From NCBI RefSeq assembly GCF_001553455.1, contig NZ_BBOX01000197.1, positions 1-39,306 on the forward strand: 39,306 bases of DNA. The letters are read 5' to 3'. Below are positions 17,558 to 25,070 of this stretch, in pieces. Within the stretch, counting starts at the first letter, position 1; every line of letters begins with the position of its first letter. The notes below the pieces were generated by a model. The model did not search any database and was not told where the DNA came from. It saw only the letters and a program-made list of their open reading frames with translations. Origin of the DNA: Streptomyces hygroscopicus subsp. hygroscopicus. Its GTDB lineage: Bacteria > Actinomycetota > Actinomycetes > Streptomycetales > Streptomycetaceae. The position numbers were made by a program, and so were the translations under genes.

Positions 17558-17573
17558 GAAGAGTCGACACTTC
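17558..17573. promoter_or_regulatory. Predicted GntR operator 2
   Basis: GAAGAGTCGACACTTC, a 14-of-16 palindrome, shares the exact 14-bp core AAGAGTCGACACTT with the site at 16671-16688. It ends 13 bp before the -35 of the MFS promoter. Confidence 0.7.
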
Positions 17574-17586
17574 CCCGTCCTATCTC

Positions 17587-17615
17587 TTGTCACGGGTACG
17601 GAGTCGCTCTACTGT
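17587..17615 (+). promoter_or_regulatory. Predicted promoter of the MFS transporter
   Basis: TTGTCA (17587-17592), a 17-bp spacer, and TACTGT (17610-17615) match the housekeeping sigma consensus (5 of 6 at -35, TANNNT at -10). Predicted start near 17622. Confidence 0.6.
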
Positions 17616-17907
17616 CGTCCCGACACGGCTGACGCGAAGGTTTCACGGCGGCTACAGCGCCCCGGTGCGGGCGGGACCTGCCGCGGAGGGCGCCCTGGTC
17701 GCCGCCGCGGGCCATGTGGACCCACCACCCAGCCGCGGCGGACATGTCGGTGCCCGTCGAGCTGGAGGAGATCCCTTTCCGGCCAGAAGCGTGTCATCCG
17801 GTTCGTCCGAGGACCAGGTGGTCAACCCCGAGTGCTCCTCGATTCCCCTCGATCAACACAGCAGCCACCGGTCTACGTGTGACTGTCCACGACGAAGTGG
17901 AGAGAAA

Positions 17908-19263
17908 ATGGACTTCAGAGCCGAAGCGCCAGAGTCCCGAACGATCAAGGATGCCAAGCGCAGGTCTCTCATCGCCTCCGGGGTCGGCAACGCGCTCGAG
18001 TGGTTCGACTGGAACCTCTACGGCACCTTCTCGGTCTACCTGGCGGCGAACGCCTTCGACTCGGGCGATCCGGCATCCGGCCTGTTGGCCACCCTGGCGG
18101 TGTTCGCGGTGGGATTCGTCGCCCGCCCGATCGGGGGGCTGGTCTTCGGGCGGCTGTCCGACCGGCTCGGCCGCAGGAGCGTCATGGTTCTCACCATGTG
18201 CCTGCTGGCCGGGGGCAGCGTCGCCATGGCGGCGATGCCGACGTACGACCACGTCGGTGTGTGGGCCTCGGTCTTCCTCCTGGTGGTCCGGCTGGTCCAG
18301 GGACTGGCGCACGGTGGCGAGGCCGGCGTCTCGTACACCTACGCCGCCGAACTCGCGCCCCCCGAGAAGCGCGGCCTGTGGTCGTGCATGCCCTTCGTGG
18401 CCTCGACCATAGGTCTGATGGCGGCGACGGCCAGCGCGGCGACCCTCAGCGGCCTGCTCGATCCGGCGGACATGACGGCATGGGGGTGGCGCGTCGGTTT
18501 CGCGTTCGGGGGAGTCCTCGGTCTGTTCGCCCTGTACCTGCGCCGCAACTCGGTCGAGACCGATGTGTTCATGGACACGACCGGACAGGAGGCGGTGGCA
18601 AAAACGCCTGCCAGGCCGATGAACTGGCGGTCGGCGCTGCGGGCCGGGGTGCTCATCGTCCTGCTGTCCGTCGGCACCAACATCTCCTTCTACGCGTGGA
18701 TCTCCTTCGCTCCGACGAACGCCATCTCCGGGCACGGTATGCATGCCAACGCGGCGTTCACCGTGAGCCTCCTGGCGCAAGGACTCATCATCCTGTTGCT
18801 GCCGCTGCTCGGCATGGCCTCGGACAGGTTCGGCCGCAAGCCCCTGGTCCTGGCACAAGGGCTGCTCATGGTGGTCCTGGCCTTCCCCATCGCGAACATG
18901 GTCTCCGACGCACCCTGGACCCTGTTCGTCGCGCTCGTCCTCGGGCAACTGGTCTGGGCGTGCGTCGGGGCCATCTACCCGGCCGTGGTCGCCGAGCAGG
19001 TCCCCACGCGCATCCGGGCCACGATCGTCGGATTCGTCGTCTCCCTGTCGGTGGCGATCTTCGGCGGGACCGCCCCGTACCTCAACACCTGGCTCGACTC
19101 GCTCGGCAAGAGCTGGATCTTCAACGCGTACATCATGGCGCTCGGTGTCGTGGTCGTCGTCGGAGGACTGCTGATCCGCGAGACCAAGGGCATCGACCTC
19201 CGCGAACTCGACGCGCGGCACGAGGACTCGCCCCGGGCGGAGTACGCGGGCCGGGTCTCCTGA
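17908..19263 (+). CDS. MFS transporter, metabolite:H+ symporter (MHS) family
   Basis: A 451-residue inner-membrane transporter with about 12 membrane helices. The opening SGVGNALEWFDWNLYGTFSVYLA (about 25-47), the loop motif GGLVFGRLSDRLGRRSVMVLT and VQGLAHGGEAGVSYTYAAELAP are characteristic of the MHS family (KgtP, ProP, ShiA), proton symporters for organic acids and related polar compounds. ATG 17908 is preceded by GGAGAG; the frame opens 321 nt earlier but the extra part is leader. It probably imports the substrate handled by the divergent SDR-ALDH-CMD operon, as both carry the same operator. The exact substrate is not readable. Confidence 0.9.
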   Translation: MDFRAEAPESRTIKDAKRRSLIASGVGNALEWFDWNLYGTFSVYLAANAFDSGDPASGLLATLAVFAVGFVARPIGGLVFGRLSDRLGRRSVMVLTMCLLAGGSVAMAAMPTYDHVGVWASVFLLVVRLVQGLAHGGEAGVSYTYAAELAPPEKRGLWSCMPFVASTIGLMAATASAATLSGLLDPADMTAWGWRVGFAFGGVLGLFALYLRRNSVETDVFMDTTGQEAVAKTPARPMNWRSALRAGVLIVLLSVGTNISFYAWISFAPTNAISGHGMHANAAFTVSLLAQGLIILLLPLLGMASDRFGRKPLVLAQGLLMVVLAFPIANMVSDAPWTLFVALVLGQLVWACVGAIYPAVVAEQVPTRIRATIVGFVVSLSVAIFGGTAPYLNTWLDSLGKSWIFNAYIMALGVVVVVGGLLIRETKGIDLRELDARHEDSPRAEYAGRVS

Positions 19264-19309
19264 CCCATGTGACGCGGTGCGCCCCTCGGCGCCGCGATGA
19301 GGTGTTCCG

Positions 19310-19341
19310 GGCGCCCGGCCGACGGCAGTCGGCCGGGCGCC
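19310..19341. terminator. Bidirectional terminator between MFS and CoA-transferase genes
   Basis: A perfect 14-bp stem (19310-19323 with 19328-19341) and 4-nt GGCA loop, placed between two convergent genes. It can serve both strands. Confidence 0.8.
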
Positions 19342-19495
19342 GATTCGTGCGCCACCCGGCGCCACCGGGGGCCGCCCTGATCCGCCGGGTGCGACGCGCC
19401 GGGCGGTGGCCCGGCCGGCGGGCGGAGGGAGGGTCACTGGCCGGAAAGAGACCGGTGCCCGTCGTCCACCCGACCGGGCCACCGCCCGGCGGAAC

Positions 19496-20752
19496 TCACT
19501 GCCGCGGACGCGCGAGTACGCCGGTTTCCTGAAGCTCGCGCACCCGCTGCGCCGGGTATCCCAGGAAACCGTTCAGCAGGGCGTGGGCGTTCTCACCGAG
19601 GTGCGGCGGGAACGCGGGGGCCGCCGGCTGATGATCGGTGAACTTCACCGGATTGCCGATGACGCTGACCTTCCGGCCGTCGTCGTGCCCGAGGTCGAGG
19701 ACCATCTCACGCCCCGCCTCGCGGGCGTCCGCGATCGCCTCGGGCACGGTTTTGATCAGGGCCGCCGGAACGCGGTGCGCGGCGAGCCGGGCCACCCAAT
19801 CCGCCGCCGGCCGGCGCGTGAAGGCCGACTCCAGGAGGTGCCACAGCGCCTCCTTGTTCTTCAGACGGCTTCCGGCGCTGTCGAACCGGGGATCGTCCAC
19901 CAGCTCGTCGAGTTCCAGCGCCGCGCACAGCTCCCGCCACATGCGTTCGGTGTTCGCGGTGACCACGAACTCCCGTCCGTCTCCCGCCACGAAGCTGCGG
20001 TAGGTGGGAATCGAGTCGTGGCGCGATCCCTGGCGCTGGGGCGCTTTGCCGTCGATCATCGAGTAGACGGCCTGGTAGGAGAGCATCGAGAGCTGGCAGT
20101 CCAGCATGGCGACGTCGATCTGGTCACCCCGGCCGGACCGGGCCCGGTCCGCGAGGGCGGCCAGGACACCGATGGCGGCGAACATGCCCGCGACGAGATC
20201 GCCCGCGGGGATTCCGAGCCGGACCGAGGGCCGTCCGGGCTCACCGGTCAGGCTCATCACACCCGAGAGGGCCTGGACGATGAGGTCGTACGCCGGCCGG
20301 TCGCGCCACGGGCCGGCCTGCCCGAAGCCGCTGATGGACGCCCAGACCAGTTCCGGCCGGCGCCGCCGTATCTCCTCGACGTCGAAACCGAGGCGCCGGC
20401 AGACTCCGGGGCGGAAGTTCTCCACGACGACATCGACCCGGTCGATCAGGTCCTGTGCGATCTCGAGCCCCTCGGGCCGCTTGAGATCGACGGCGATGCT
20501 CTCCTTGGAGCGGTTGTTTCCCAGGTAGTAGGCGCTGTCCCCGGCCACGAAGTGCGGCGGGATCGCGCGGCTGGAATCACCGTCCGGCGGCTCGAGTTTG
20601 ATGACCCGCGCGCCGAGGTCGGCCAGGATCTGGGTGCAGTAGGGGCCGGACAGGAAATTCGTCAGATCGAGGACCGTCGTCCCGTGGAGCGGGCCGCCGG
20701 TACCGGTCGGTTCGCCGTCCGGCCGGGGCGGCGTGAGATGTGGCGAAGTCAC
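19496..20752 (-). CDS. Class III CoA-transferase (CaiB/BaiF family), second copy
   Basis: A 418-residue family III CoA-transferase. Landmarks are TVLDLTNFLSGPYCTQILADLGARVIKLE (26-54), VENFRPGVCRRLGF (110-123), SGFGQAGPWRDRPAYDLIVQALSG (141-164) and the catalytic Asp185 in PAGDLVAG. It starts at GTG 20752, overlapping the iclR stop by 4 bp (GTGA), so the two are co-translated. It differs clearly from the copy at 1377-2639 and is not a recent duplicate. The nearby thiolase-like/DUF35 genes act on CoA thioesters, which suggests that this enzyme loads CoA onto their acid substrate (inference). Confidence 0.88.
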   Translation of the reverse strand: MTSPHLTPPRPDGEPTGTGGPLHGTTVLDLTNFLSGPYCTQILADLGARVIKLEPPDGDSSRAIPPHFVAGDSAYYLGNNRSKESIAVDLKRPEGLEIAQDLIDRVDVVVENFRPGVCRRLGFDVEEIRRRRPELVWASISGFGQAGPWRDRPAYDLIVQALSGVMSLTGEPGRPSVRLGIPAGDLVAGMFAAIGVLAALADRARSGRGDQIDVAMLDCQLSMLSYQAVYSMIDGKAPQRQGSRHDSIPTYRSFVAGDGREFVVTANTERMWRELCAALELDELVDDPRFDSAGSRLKNKEALWHLLESAFTRRPAADWVARLAAHRVPAALIKTVPEAIADAREAGREMVLDLGHDDGRKVSVIGNPVKFTDHQPAAPAFPPHLGENAHALLNGFLGYPAQRVRELQETGVLARPRQ

Positions 20753-21570
20753 TCAGTGGCCTTTCTGTCGGGTCCGCCGACCGCGTGGGAGAACTCGGCG
20801 GCGGCGTCCGCGATCGTGGAGCCGATGACGTGCACGTCACCGTGCGGTAGTCGGTTCTTGGGTGAAGTGAGGAGCAGACAGCCGAGGACGCCCGACGGCC
20901 CGAAGACCGGCGCGGCGATGCCGCGCGCTTCCGGCAGTTTCTCGCCCTCGGTCAGCGCGAAACCGGTTTCCCGGATACGGGCGAGTTCCGCCTCCAGCTC
21001 CGCGCGGCCGGGCGGCAGGGCACCGGTGGCCGGAGCGGGCTCCGCGGCGCCGATGACCTCCTCGATCCGGGATTCCGGCAGGTGTGCCAGGATCGCCCGG
21101 CCCGACGCGCCCCAGATCAGCGAGCCCGGGGTGTTCATCTGGATGCGGTACTGAAGGGCCTGGGTGCCGTCCGCCCGTGCGGTGAAGGCCATGGCGTGCC
21201 GGGTGGGCAGGTACAGGCCGAACAGCACGGTCTCGTCGAAGCGCCGGGCCAGGGCCTCGATGTACGGGCGCGCCATCGAGGTCACATCGGCGGACGCCAC
21301 GACTCGCGCGGAGATCCGGTAGAACTCGGCACCGGCAGCGTACCTGTGGTCGCCGGATTCCGCCGACACCAGGCCCTCGGCGCGCAGAAGCTGCAGCAGG
21401 CGGTGCACGGTCGAGGGCGCCAGGCCCAGCCGTTCGGCGAGGTCGCCGACCCCCACCGGCCCGTCCGCGTCCGCGATGGCGGCCAGCAGCCGGGCCACCC
21501 GCGCCACCGTGCCGGATGTCCCCGCGGTGGCCTGTTCCGGGCGCTGTGCGCGCTTGTTCGTGGTGCTCAT
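20749..21570 (-). CDS. IclR-family transcriptional regulator
   Basis: A 273-residue IclR protein: N-terminal winged helix-turn-helix at about 20-80 (VGDLAERLGLAPSTVHRLLQLLRAEGLV) and a GAF-like effector domain to the end (RFDETVLFGLYL, IWGASGRAILAHLP, ETGFALTEGEKLPEARGIAAPVF). ATG 21570 is chosen because GGAGAGAG precedes it; the frame stays open about 280 nt further upstream through the promoter region. It is the first gene of a two-gene operon with the CoA-transferase. The 317-bp region upstream has two related boxes, one overlapping its own -10 and one behind the ADH promoter, so it likely represses both directions. Confidence 0.9.
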   Translation of the reverse strand: MSTTNKRAQRPEQATAGTSGTVARVARLLAAIADADGPVGVGDLAERLGLAPSTVHRLLQLLRAEGLVSAESGDHRYAAGAEFYRISARVVASADVTSMARPYIEALARRFDETVLFGLYLPTRHAMAFTARADGTQALQYRIQMNTPGSLIWGASGRAILAHLPESRIEEVIGAAEPAPATGALPPGRAELEAELARIRETGFALTEGEKLPEARGIAAPVFGPSGVLGCLLLTSPKNRLPHGDVHVIGSTIADAAAEFSHAVGGPDRKATE

Positions 21571-21625
21571 GGTCTCTCTCCACCCTCGCCTTACCGGGGC
21601 CACCCGGGCTCGTCGCACGATTTTC

Positions 21626-21650
21626 GGAATCCAATTCCACTGAACAGAAT
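21626..21650. promoter_or_regulatory. Predicted IclR operator 1 (iclR side)
   Basis: A 25-bp box of form GGAAT-N3-ATTCC-N3-GAAC-N-GAAT. Aligned without gaps to the box at 21834-21858 it keeps GGAAT, ATTCC, AAC and GAAT at the same spacing. Its right end overlaps the -10 of the iclR promoter. Confidence 0.65.
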
Positions 21651-21674
21651 ACGGAGCGTCACGGGGGCGGGCAA
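21646..21674 (-). promoter_or_regulatory. Predicted iclR promoter
   Basis: On the minus strand TTGCCC (21669-21674), a 17-bp spacer, then TATTCT (21646-21651). The -10 overlaps operator box 1, which would give autorepression. Leader of about 70 nt. Confidence 0.6.
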
Positions 21675-21787
21675 GACCGGGACCTCGCCGCCCCGGCCCG
21701 GTGGGCGAACCCCCGTGACCCCGCGTGCTCCGTGACTCGGCGTGCTCCATGCCCCCGCGCGCTCCGTGCCCGCCCGCCGGTTCGGCG

Positions 21788-21816
21788 TTGCCGTGGCGGC
21801 GGCAGGGGGGTATGGT
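21788..21816 (+). promoter_or_regulatory. Predicted promoter of the Fe-ADH operon
   Basis: TTGCCG (21788-21793), a 17-bp spacer and TATGGT (21811-21816). The predicted start near 21823 is about 11 bp before operator box 2. Confidence 0.6.
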
Positions 21817-21833
21817 CACCCGGCAATCACAGC

Positions 21834-21858
21834 GGAATTGCATTCCGTTCAACGGAAT
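21834..21858. promoter_or_regulatory. Predicted IclR operator 2 (ADH side)
   Basis: The box begins GGAATTGCATTCC and contains the perfect 17-bp palindrome ATTCCGTTCAACGGAAT (21842-21858). It lies between the predicted ADH transcription start and the gene, a position suited to blocking elongation or initiation. Confidence 0.7.
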
Positions 21859-21887
21859 CTCTGCCTGGCGGAAAGGCGAAACCAGCC

Positions 21888-23069
21888 ATGACGACCCACG
21901 TGCCGCCCACCATCAGCCAGTTTTCGCAACCCGGGGACCTGCGTGTCGGAGGCGGTGCGCTCGCCCAGCTCCCGGACGTCCTGAAGACGCTCGGACTGTG
22001 CCGGCCGCTCGTCGTGACCGACCGGTTCCTGCTGGACACAGGGCCGGCCCGGCGGGTGATGACCATCCTGGAGTCGCAAGGGATGACGCCGCGCCTCTTC
22101 CACGAGACCGTCCCCGACCCGACGACCGACTCGCTGAAGGCCGCCGTCGCGGCGGCCGGGGAACACGGGTGTGACGCGGTCATCGGACTCGGCGGAGGAA
22201 GTCCGATGGACACCGCGAAGGCGGTGGCCCTCCTCGTGGCGCAGGGCGGGGCGATGGCGGACTACAAGGCGCCGGTGCGCAACGACGGCCCGGCACTGCC
22301 GGTCATCGCGGTCCCCACGACCGCCGGGAGCGGCTCCGAGGCCACCCAGTTCACGATCATCACGGACTCGGTGTCGCAGGAGAAGATGCTCTGCGCGGGG
22401 AGGTCGTTCCTGCCGGCCGCGGCCATCGTGGATTACGAGCTGACGCTCTCCATGCCGGCCCGGTTGACGGCCGACACAGGGATCGACGCCCTGACCCACG
22501 CCATCGAGGCGTACGTCAGCAAGAAGGCCACCCCGCTCACCGACGGCCTGTGCCTGACCGCCATCTCCTCGATCGGCAGGCATCTGCGCCGGGCCCACGC
22601 GGACGGCAGCGATGCCGAGGCCCGGGCCGCGATGATGGTCGCCGCCACCCAGGCCGGGATCGCCTTCTCCAACTCGAGTGTCGCGCTCGTGCACGGGATG
22701 AGCCGGCCGATCGGCGCCCATTTCCAGGTCGCCCACGGCCTGTCGAACGCGATGCTCCTGGTCGCGGTGACGGAGTTCTCGATCAGTGCCGCAACGGCTC
22801 GCTATGCCGACTGCGCGCGGGCGCTCGGGCTCGCGGACAGCGGCCACGACGACGGTGCCGCCGCCCGGCGACTCGTGGCGGGCCTGGCGGACTTGTGCCG
22901 TGACCTCCAGGTGCCGACCCCTCGGGAGTACGGCATCGACCACGAGGCGTGGCACCGCCTCATCCCGGTCATGGCGCAGCAGGCCCTGGCGTCCGGTTCA
23001 CCCGCCAACAACCCCAGGGTCCCGTCCGCAGAGGACATCGAACAGCTCTACACCTCGATCTACTGCTGA
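21888..23069 (+). CDS. Iron-containing (group III) alcohol dehydrogenase
   Basis: A 393-residue Fe-ADH-family enzyme. The nucleotide-binding GLGGGSPMDTAKA lies at 100-112 and PTTAGSGSEAT at 143-153. The four metal ligands fall at Asp200, His204, His269 and His283 (DALTHAIEAY, LVHGMSRPIGAHFQVAHG), so the enzyme should be active, reducing an aldehyde or oxidising an alcohol with NAD(H). ATG 21888 follows GGAAAGG. It opens the plus operon that also carries a small ORF, the thiolase-like gene and the DUF35 gene. Its promoter has an IclR-type box. Relatives include maleylacetate reductases and 1,3-propanediol or butanol dehydrogenases, so the substrate is open. Confidence 0.91.
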   Translation: MTTHVPPTISQFSQPGDLRVGGGALAQLPDVLKTLGLCRPLVVTDRFLLDTGPARRVMTILESQGMTPRLFHETVPDPTTDSLKAAVAAAGEHGCDAVIGLGGGSPMDTAKAVALLVAQGGAMADYKAPVRNDGPALPVIAVPTTAGSGSEATQFTIITDSVSQEKMLCAGRSFLPAAAIVDYELTLSMPARLTADTGIDALTHAIEAYVSKKATPLTDGLCLTAISSIGRHLRRAHADGSDAEARAAMMVAATQAGIAFSNSSVALVHGMSRPIGAHFQVAHGLSNAMLLVAVTEFSISAATARYADCARALGLADSGHDDGAAARRLVAGLADLCRDLQVPTPREYGIDHEAWHRLIPVMAQQALASGSPANNPRVPSAEDIEQLYTSIYC

Positions 23070-23079
23070 AGGACAGGCC

Positions 23080-23238
23080 ATGACACCTTCCCTTTCCCGG
23101 CCGCCCTCCCGGGACGGCTCGGCCGCCACTCCGGCCGCCACTTCGGCCGGGGCGTGCTCCGGCGCCGCCCGGGCCACCCCGCGACGGCCCGACGGGAACG
23201 TCCCCGCAGCGCCGGTGCCCGCGGGAGGGCCGCGATGA
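23080..23238 (+). CDS. Small ORF of 52 residues between Fe-ADH and thiolase-like gene
   Basis: Opens at ATG 23080 after GAAGGACAG, 10 bp past the ADH stop, and ends with a TGA that overlaps the thiolase-like ATG (ATGA, 23235-23238). Spacing, ribosome site and overlap are those of a real coupled gene. The product is rich in Ala, Pro, Arg and Ser with no motif or membrane segment, so it could equally be a decayed gene or a translated leader that couples ADH to the thiolase-like protein. I do not recognise it. Confidence 0.35.
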   Translation: MTPSLSRPPSRDGSAATPAATSAGACSGAARATPRRPDGNVPAAPVPAGGPR

Positions 23239-24368
23239 GCATCGCCATGAAGACAGCGCTCGTCGGCGTGGGCACGACGGAGCAGGGCGAACTGCCCGGC
23301 CGCGGCGCGAACGACATCGCGGCCGAGGCGATCGGCCTCGCCCTCGACGACGCGGGGCTGCGGAAAACCGACGTCGACGCTCTCATCACCTGCCGCAACC
23401 TCACCGGACGCTCCGGGATCGACGAACAGGTCGGCCATCTTCTGGGCCTGAACCCCGCGTTCAGCGCCACCCTGGACTACGGCACCGGCAACTTCTCGCT
23501 CCACCTGGGCGTGATGGCGATCGTGTCGGGCCTGGCCAACACCGTCGTCCTGGCCTACGGCACCAACCAGCGGAGCGAGCGGGTGAACTTCGGCAACGTC
23601 GTCGGCGGAGGCGCCGAGTTCGCCGCGGCCGCGGGCCTCGTCCACGTCGCCGGGCCGGCGGCGATGGCCTTCCGCCGGCACCAGCACCTGTACGGGACCA
23701 CCGAGGAACAGCTCGGCTGGGTCTCGGTGGCGCAACGCGAGTGGGCACGGCTCAACCCGCTCAGCATCTTCACCGCACCGATGACGATCGACGACTATCT
23801 CGCCGCCCCCTACGTGGCCGAGCCACTGCGCAGGGCGGACCTCACGATGGTGTCCGACGGCGGCGCGGCGCTCGTCCTCACCCGGGCCGACCGGGCGAAG
23901 GACCTGCGGACCCGCCCGGTCTACATCGCCGGAATCGCGGAGCAGACCGCGCTGCGCGCCGATCAGAACGAGGACAACCTGCTCCGGCCCTGGCTCCGGG
24001 CCACGGCCGAGCGCCTGTGGCGGTCCACGAGCATCGGCCCCCAGGACATCGACGCCCTCTACGTACAGGACGCCACGTCGGTCTGGGTGCTCCAGATGCT
24101 GGAGGCCTACGGTTTCTGCGCACCGGGGGAGGCCGGTCCCTTCCTCGCCGAGGGGCACACCCGTCCCGGCGGTGATCTGCCCGTCAACACCAATGGCGGC
24201 CAGCTCTCCGAGAGCTACATGTGGGGATGGCTGCACCTGTGCGAGGCCGTCCGGCAGCTCAGAGGCGAATGCGGGCCACGACAGGTCCCCGACGCGCGGT
24301 TCGCCCTGGACTGCTCGTCCCATGACTTCCTCAAGGCGGCGGCGACTCTCCTGGCGGTGGACTCGTGA
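23235..24368 (+). CDS. Thiolase-like protein lacking the nucleophilic Cys (Ltp2-type aldolase candidate)
   Basis: A 377-residue SCP2-thiolase-like protein. At the place where thiolases carry the nucleophilic Cys, this one reads TLDYGTGNFSLHLG, without Cys. The C-terminal segment NTNGGQLSESYMWGW keeps a Tyr (Tyr328) like that in Ltp2-type proteins, steroid side-chain retro-aldolases of the thiolase fold that use Tyr. The following gene encodes a DUF35 protein overlapping by 4 bp, as Ltp2 pairs with the DUF35 domain of ChsH2. Cleavage of a beta-hydroxyacyl-CoA into acyl-CoA and a ketone or aldehyde is therefore a better guess than thiolysis. ATG 23235 follows GGGAGGG; the frame is open 81 nt further upstream. 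Confidence 0.82.
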   Translation: MSIAMKTALVGVGTTEQGELPGRGANDIAAEAIGLALDDAGLRKTDVDALITCRNLTGRSGIDEQVGHLLGLNPAFSATLDYGTGNFSLHLGVMAIVSGLANTVVLAYGTNQRSERVNFGNVVGGGAEFAAAAGLVHVAGPAAMAFRRHQHLYGTTEEQLGWVSVAQREWARLNPLSIFTAPMTIDDYLAAPYVAEPLRRADLTMVSDGGAALVLTRADRAKDLRTRPVYIAGIAEQTALRADQNEDNLLRPWLRATAERLWRSTSIGPQDIDALYVQDATSVWVLQMLEAYGFCAPGEAGPFLAEGHTRPGGDLPVNTNGGQLSESYMWGWLHLCEAVRQLRGECGPRQVPDARFALDCSSHDFLKAAATLLAVDS

Positions 24369-24802
24369 AGACGCACATCGTCCCCGCGCACATCGATCCC
24401 GTCTGGGCGCCGTTCTGGGCCGCGGCCAAGGAGGGGCGGCTGTCCCTCCAGCACTGCGGGGCCTGCTCCTACGTCCGGTTCCCGGCGAGCGAGCGCTGCC
24501 CGGAGTGCTGGACGCCGGGCGGGTCCTGGCGCGAGGTGGCTCCGTCGGGACGGGTGTGGAGCCACACCTCCTACCGGCGGGCACTGCACCCGGAGCTGGC
24601 CGACGCCGTGCCCTACACGGTGGCCATGGTCCAGCTCGACCGCGGGCCCCGGATCCCCGGCAGGCTGACCGGCCTGGACGGCCGCACACCGGTCATCGGA
24701 GAGCCGGTCAGGGGCGTGTTCACGGTGCTGAGCCCGGACATCACCATGATCGAGTGGGTACCGGCCGGCCCGGCGGGAGAGCCGGGGGTGACGAGCCCGT
24801 AG
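24365..24802 (+). CDS. DUF35 Zn-ribbon / OB-fold CoA-binding protein (ChsH2-like C-terminal partner)
   Basis: A 145-residue two-part protein: an N-terminal rubredoxin-like zinc ribbon with Cys31, Cys34, Cys45 and Cys48 (CGACSYVRFPASERCPEC) and an OB fold behind it (SHTSYRRALHPELADAVPYTVAMVQLDRGPRIPG). DUF35 proteins bind acyl-CoA and form complexes with thiolase-fold partners. The GTG start at 24365 overlaps the thiolase-like stop (GTGA), so the two are made together. It is the last gene of the operon, ahead of hairpins and a convergent gene. Confidence 0.88.
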   Translation: MKTHIVPAHIDPVWAPFWAAAKEGRLSLQHCGACSYVRFPASERCPECWTPGGSWREVAPSGRVWSHTSYRRALHPELADAVPYTVAMVQLDRGPRIPGRLTGLDGRTPVIGEPVRGVFTVLSPDITMIEWVPAGPAGEPGVTSP

Positions 24803-24845
24803 AACTCCGTCGCCCACTCCGGCCTCCGGCTCGCGGTGCCCGCGA

Positions 24846-24887
24846 AACGGCCCTCCCCGCCGGACGCCCGGGGCGGACCGGGCCGTT
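24846..24887 (+). terminator. Imperfect hairpin after the DUF35 gene
   Basis: AACGGCCC (24846-24853) pairs with GGGCCGTT (24880-24887), with an inner CCGCC/GGCGG stem (24857-24861 with 24872-24876). It lies 44 bp after the DUF35 stop. Confidence 0.5.
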
Positions 24888-24916
24888 CGGGGCCGGGCCG
24901 TCCGGAGCCGGGTTGT

Positions 24917-24940
24917 CCGCGGACCGCGCCGGGTCCGCGG
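24917..24940. terminator. 9-bp hairpin in convergent region
   Basis: CCGCGGACC (24917-24925) and GGTCCGCGG (24932-24940) around a 6-nt loop, between the convergent DUF35 and TenA-like genes. It overlaps the first unit of the 40-bp tandem repeat. Confidence 0.5.
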
Positions 24941-25000
24941 CGCTTGCCCGGTGCGTACGGTGACCGCGCCGGGGCCGCGGACCTCGCCCGGTGCGTACGG
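24921..25000. repeat. Two tandem 40-bp repeats
   Basis: 24921-24960 and 24961-25000 align without gaps at 35 of 40 positions; both end in GCCCGGTGCGTACGG. A degenerate partial third unit follows. Intergenic, between convergent operons. Confidence 0.8.
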
Positions 25001-25070
25001 CGACCGGCGTCCGCGGGCCCGCCCGCCGCGGCCCGCTTGACACCGGCGGGGCCCGGTCAGCGGGGTCCGG

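Larger units (their letters stand above)
17542..17907. promoter_or_regulatory. gntR-MFS intergenic region
   Basis: A 366-bp stretch with an operator at 17558-17573, a good promoter at 17587-17615 and then about 285 nt of leader before the MFS start. An open frame in the MFS phase covers most of the leader but has no ribosome site and no transporter-like sequence. I see no riboswitch fold that I recognise. Confidence 0.5.
21571..21887. promoter_or_regulatory. Divergent iclR / Fe-ADH control region
   Basis: A 317-bp stretch without a gene. It carries a minus-strand promoter (21646-21674), a plus-strand promoter (21788-21816) and one 25-bp operator box next to each (21626-21650, 21834-21858). 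The middle part is plain GC-rich sequence with a few CGTGCTCC-like short repeats. Confidence 0.65.

Noticed and set aside
17587..17907. N-terminal extension of the MFS transporter
   Set aside because: The in-frame stretch begins inside the promoter, lacks a ribosome site and is not transporter-like; ATG 17908 has both a ribosome site and the conserved MHS N terminus.
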